From NCBI GenBank assembly GCA_003577305.1, contig QEVL01000004.1, forward strand, positions 109,653 to 146,282: DNA of 36,630 bases. Direction: 5' to 3'. Source of the stretch: Burkholderiales bacterium. GTDB taxonomy: Bacteria > Pseudomonadota > Gammaproteobacteria > Burkholderiales > Burkholderiaceae_E. The position numbers and the translations under genes are program-made. Each line of letters begins with the position of its first letter. Position 1 is the stretch's first letter. The notes beneath the pieces were generated by a model. That model was not told the origin of the DNA and made no database searches. It saw only the letters and a list, made by a program, of their open reading frames with translations. Of the stretch, positions 33,896 through 36,630 are shown piece by piece.

Positions 33896-34105
33896 ATGAG
33901 AACGACTGTCACCATTGACGACGAGCTCTATCAGAAGGCGTTGGACGTCGCCGATCCAGGTATGGACAAGGCCGATCTGTTTCGCGAAGCGATGAAGACC
34001 TTCGTGCGCGTGCAGGCAGGCAAGCGGCTTGCCGCCTTGGGCGGCAAAGCTCCGGCAATGAAGGAAATTCCTCGCCGGCGACCGGCGGCACAAATAGGGA
34101 GGTGA
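33896..34105 (+). CDS. vapB: VapB-type antitoxin
   Basis: 69 aa. I use the ATG at 33896 ([20 protein letters not shown]), which is how this family begins; an in-frame ATG five codons upstream (33881) is an alternative. It is a short ribbon-helix-helix DNA-binding domain: strand TTVTIDD, helix [10 protein letters not shown], then [20 protein letters not shown]. The basic tail ending in RRRPAAQIG contacts the toxin in relatives. Its stop overlaps the vapC GTG (GTGA). Codon use is less GC-biased than in the core genes. Confidence 0.88.
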   Translation: MRTTVTIDDELYQKALDVADPGMDKADLFREAMKTFVRVQAGKRLAALGGKAPAMKEIPRRRPAAQIGR

Positions 34106-34500
34106 GTCTGGTCCTCGCCGATACGTCAGTCTGGGTTGCGCATTTCCGGCGTGCCAACCCCGCGCTTCAGTCATTGCTGGCGGACGGCCAGGTCTTGTAC
34201 CACCCGCTCATCGTGATTGAACTCGCCTGCGGAACACCACCGGCCCCGCGCGAACGTACGATCGCCAATCTACAGAAGCTGCAGCAGGCAGTCGTCGCGA
34301 CAACCGACGAGACACTTGCCCTGATCGACAAGGAGCAGTTCCAGGACTCCGGATGCGGCGCAATCGACATGGCGTTGCTCGCGTCCACACGACTTACGCC
34401 GGGCGCGTTACTGTGGACGCTAGACAAGAACCTTGACGCCCTGGCGTCGCGTTTAGGCGTTGCTTTCAGGACCGACACTCACCGGCGGCCAGCGTCATGA
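34102..34500 (+). CDS. vapC: VapC-type PIN-domain ribonuclease toxin
   Basis: 132 aa, GTG start overlapping the vapB stop, with GGGAGG just before it. The PIN acidic residues are all present: Asp7 in [11 protein letters not shown], Glu40 in IVIELACG, Asp89 in [10 protein letters not shown] and Asp108 in [11 protein letters not shown]. Length is normal. Relatives cut tRNA or rRNA when freed from VapB. With a complete antitoxin and a matching operator upstream, this pair should be functional, unlike the VapC relic at 25298. Confidence 0.93.
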   Translation: MSLVLADTSVWVAHFRRANPALQSLLADGQVLYHPLIVIELACGTPPAPRERTIANLQKLQQAVVATTDETLALIDKEQFQDSGCGAIDMALLASTRLTPGALLWTLDKNLDALASRLGVAFRTDTHRRPAS

Positions 34501-34556
34501 GACAGGGGGATTTCCCGATGGTCCCCGATGCCCCTCGATAGTCCTCGAAAGACCCC

Positions 34557-34680
34557 TCACACCCACTCAATCATCAACGGCTCCTGTAAGCCGTTGATTC
34601 GCTTGGCCAGCGCGTCGAACCGCGCTGGCTTTACCGTCAGATGTACCGCCACTTCGAGTGGGATCCCCTCGCGCAGCTGT
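34557..34680 (-). pseudogene. Orphan C-terminal coding fragment of unknown gene, with hairpin
   Basis: Minus-strand codons read LREGIPLEVAVHLTVKPARF then DALAKRINGLQEPLMIEWV and stop at 34557; the codon use looks protein-like. Upstream the frame is cut by a stop beside the CGACATCTAT repeats. I do not recognise the family. Within it, 34573-34598 forms a perfect 10-bp stem (ATCAACGGCT/AGCCGTTGAT) with a six-base loop. No poly-U follows, so a terminator is unlikely. Other sequence between 34501 and 34898 shows no gene. Confidence 0.4.
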
Positions 34681-34690
34681 CACCATCGAT

Positions 34691-34755
34691 CGACATCTAT
34701 CGAGAACAGTCGGCGCGTCCACGATGGCCAGCTTTCGACATCTATCGACATCTAT
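34691..34755. repeat. Three direct copies of CGACATCTAT
   Basis: Identical 10-base units lie at 34691-34700, 34736-34745 and 34746-34755, each followed by CGA. The last two are tandem. They lie between the orphan fragment and the TOTE gene. They could be protein-binding iterons or recombination debris. Confidence 0.55.
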
Positions 34756-34898
34756 CGAGTCCCAGGACCGTCGGTGATGGGGCATCGACGCGCGTTCATC
34801 TCGGTCAGGTACACACCAAAGAAAGGCCGGCATCTAACGTCATAGGCTAATGTCCCGACTCACTTTTCAGCCTGTTCTTTTCCCGTCAGGTGCATCAA

Positions 34899-36630
34899 TC
34901 AAGGCGCGTTCGGATGTATCGATTGAGGCATGACCTGCATCACGGTCTGCGCTTCGGCGATCCGATAGCCCATCGTACGGTAGCCGCGCTGGCGCTTGTC
35001 CCACATTCGCAGTAGAGCCGGGTGCCCGGCGTCCACGAAGTCGATGATCCGAACGCTGGCCTTGTCGGCGTGCTCCCGATGCAAACGGCCAGCGTACTGC
35101 TGCAACGTTCCCTTCCACGAGACGGGCATCGCCAGGACCAGGGTGTCGAGGGGCGGATGGTCGAATCCTTCGCCGACGAGCTTGCCGGTGGCGATCAGAA
35201 TACGCGGCGCATCGGGTGGCAGCGCATCGAGTTCTGCGATGAGCGTGGCGCGCTGTTTCCTGGACATTCGTCCGTGAAGAACGAAACGTGGCGGGGCCTC
35301 TGCACCCAACGCCGCTTGGATGGCGTCGAGGTGCTCGGTGCGCTCGGTCAGGACCAGCACCTTGCGGCCCTGATCGAATGCATTCCTGATTTCTGCGGCG
35401 ATTACCGCGGTCCGCGCCTGATCGTTCGCGAGGTGCCGAAACACCTCCTGAATCCCGGAGTCCGACGACAGATCCATTCGAGCAAAGCAGGATCGAGGCA
35501 GCACCTCCAGGTCTTGGGGGACGTCGAGAGGTCTGGCCGCCGTGTGCCGGATCGGTCCACACTGCATGAAGATGATTGGCTGCTGACCATCACGCCGGAT
35601 CGGCGTGGCGGTCAGGCCCAGCACGTACTTGGCCTTGCATCGCTTCAGGATGGCGTCGAAAGACACCGCGCCGACGTGATGGCACTCGTCCACGATGACG
35701 TGGCCGTAGTTCTCGACGAGGGCATTGACCTCGCTTTGGCGGGACAGCGACTGCATCACCGCGATGTCGATCTTGCCGGTGGGCTTTGCCTTGCCGCCGC
35801 CGATGGTGCCGACCACGTCCCCGCACACACCAAGAAAGGTCTGCAATCGCTCCTGCCACTGCTCGAGCAGTTCGGTTCGATGCACCAGTACCAGGGTGTT
35901 TACGCCACGGCGCGCGATCATCGCGGCAGCGGTGACGGTCTTGCCGAACGCGGTTGGGGCGCACAGCACGCCCACGTCGTAATGGAGCATCGCGGCAGAA
36001 GCCGCCTCCTGATCAGCGCGAAGCGTCCCCACGAAACGGGCATCAATCGGCTTGCCAGCGTTGCGTTCGTCCCTCAGATCACAGCGGATTGAGTTTTCGC
36101 GCAGCAACTCCTGCGCGGCATCGAGGCAGCCACGCGGCAGCGCAATGTGACGGGGATAGTTCTCGGCGCAACCGATCACCCGCGGCTTGTCCCACACCGA
36201 CAGCCGCATGGCCTGTGCCCGGTAGAATTCGGGGTTCTGAAACGCAGCGAGGCGGATCAGGCGGTTTGCCAATGGCTGAGGGAGCTCGCCCTTCTCGAAG
36301 TAGACGAGGTTCGCCAGGGTCACGGTGAGTGACTTCGGCATCGCGCCCGGGATCCTCGCAGACGGTGGCGAAGTGCGCTTCCACGGCGTCGCCAGATCCT
36401 CACCGTCGATAAAGGTCACGTCGAGGGGATGCACGCCGCCTGTGGCCCGGACGATAGTCGGCTCGATGTCCTGCGGCGACATAGGCTGGATCGACGCCAG
36501 GAACGCCCACTGGTCCGGGTGTGGTCGCAGGTCGGAGTCGACAAACACAGTGAAGCCGTTCTCCCGCGGCTTCTTCTGCAGCGGCAAGGCGATCAGATTG
36601 CCGAAGCCGCCCTTGGGCATGGTGTCCTGA
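34899..36630 (-). CDS. TOTE conflict-system primase-helicase, 5' end beyond the window
   Basis: The 573+ codons seen run to the right edge in an open frame; the upstream QDT before MPKGGFGNLIALPLQKKP is typical of the continuing primase domain, so the ATG at 36620 is internal. Residues about 1-60 (FVDSDLRPHPDQWAFLASI) are the end of the TOTE-type archaeo-eukaryotic primase domain. Next comes a linker (RNRLIRLAAF-like ANRLIRLAAFQNPEFYRAQ) and a superfamily 2 helicase: motif I APTAFGKTVTAA, motif II DECHH, motif III GLTATP, motif VI QQYAGRLHREH. TOTE systems were proposed by comparative genomics as anti-invader systems. Partner genes would be to the right. A second, broken copy of its 3' end lies at 32655. 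Confidence 0.9.
   Translation of the reverse strand, partial: QDTMPKGGFGNLIALPLQKKPRENGFTVFVDSDLRPHPDQWAFLASIQPMSPQDIEPTIVRATGGVHPLDVTFIDGEDLATPWKRTSPPSARIPGAMPKSLTVTLANLVYFEKGELPQPLANRLIRLAAFQNPEFYRAQAMRLSVWDKPRVIGCAENYPRHIALPRGCLDAAQELLRENSIRCDLRDERNAGKPIDARFVGTLRADQEAASAAMLHYDVGVLCAPTAFGKTVTAAAMIARRGVNTLVLVHRTELLEQWQERLQTFLGVCGDVVGTIGGGKAKPTGKIDIAVMQSLSRQSEVNALVENYGHVIVDECHHVGAVSFDAILKRCKAKYVLGLTATPIRRDGQQPIIFMQCGPIRHTAARPLDVPQDLEVLPRSCFARMDLSSDSGIQEVFRHLANDQARTAVIAAEIRNAFDQGRKVLVLTERTEHLDAIQAALGAEAPPRFVLHGRMSRKQRATLIAELDALPPDAPRILIATGKLVGEGFDHPPLDTLVLAMPVSWKGTLQQYAGRLHREHADKASVRIIDFVDAGHPALLRMWDKRQRGYRTMGYRIAEAQTVMQVMPQSIHPNAP
34945..35078 (-). repeat. TOTE helicase 3' end, counterpart of the partial duplicate (copy 2)
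   Basis: This segment lies inside the intact helicase gene and matches 32655-32782 in the same orientation. The pair is separated by about 2.2 kb containing higBA and vapBC, so recombination between them could delete that stretch. Confidence 0.7.

Noticed and set aside
34573..34598. Intrinsic terminator after vapC
   Set aside because: Perfect 10-bp stem but no U-run on either strand, and it lies inside a protein-like minus-strand tail.
34691..34755. CRISPR array or plasmid iterons
   Set aside because: Only three 10-base units with unequal spacing and no cas or replication gene nearby.

Overview
The window is about 36.6 kb of uniformly GC-rich bacterial DNA. Gene types, codon use and the E. 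coli-like IlvD point to a proteobacterium, most likely a betaproteobacterium; this is inference from protein character, since there is no rRNA or other marker gene. No tRNA, rRNA, CRISPR array or intact transposase was seen.

Layout. (1) 128-2749, plus strand: a Kef-type cation/proton antiporter, an HPF/RaiA-type ribosome-associated protein and a DksA-like protein that has lost most of its zinc finger. (2) 2761-9343, plus strand: a complete N-type rotary ATPase operon in the order atpDCQRBEFAG, with no separate delta gene, mostly overlapping reading frames, and a c subunit carrying two membrane glutamates. A broken CheR-like methyltransferase follows. (3) 9633-14091: a winged-helix/TPR regulator divergent from a large lipoprotein gene. 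(4) 14505-19491, minus strand: a protein with three DUF2249-like units, a two-subunit CoA-transferase behind a cysteine-less glutaredoxin-fold protein, a secreted serine hydrolase and a ruined wax-ester synthase/DGAT gene. (5) 19719-24845, plus strand: a Tat-exported flavocytochrome-c/SQR-type flavoprotein, a strong hairpin and a near-consensus promoter, a hemerythrin protein, ilvD, an OsmC protein and a GcvH-like lipoyl carrier. (6) 25298-29264, minus strand: an operon of ArsR-rhodanese regulator, DsrE-like protein, SQR-like flavoprotein and a GH84 glycosidase, followed by rhodanese and VapC fragments. (7) 29343-36630: an accessory, defence-island-like region. It holds a gene graveyard with a 157-bp palindrome, a SWIM/SNF2 helicase, an AbiEii/TOTE-helicase chimera, higBA with a lost higB stop codon, vapBC, and a TOTE conflict-system primase-helicase running off the right edge.

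Two themes connect the genes. The first is respiration and sulfur chemistry: the accessory ATPase, FCSD/SQR-type flavoproteins, rhodanese, DsrE, OsmC, a lipoyl carrier, hemerythrin and DUF2249. These suggest a cell handling sulfide/persulfide, O2 or NO under changing redox conditions. The second is decay: at least seven genes are truncated, frameshifted or internally deleted. Several have lost exactly their catalytic middle while both ends remain readable, and one fusion is joined at a 10-bp microhomology. The closest thing to an undescribed system here is either the persulfide-type operon with its built-in operator or the helicase/toxin-antitoxin island; neither is proven by sequence alone.
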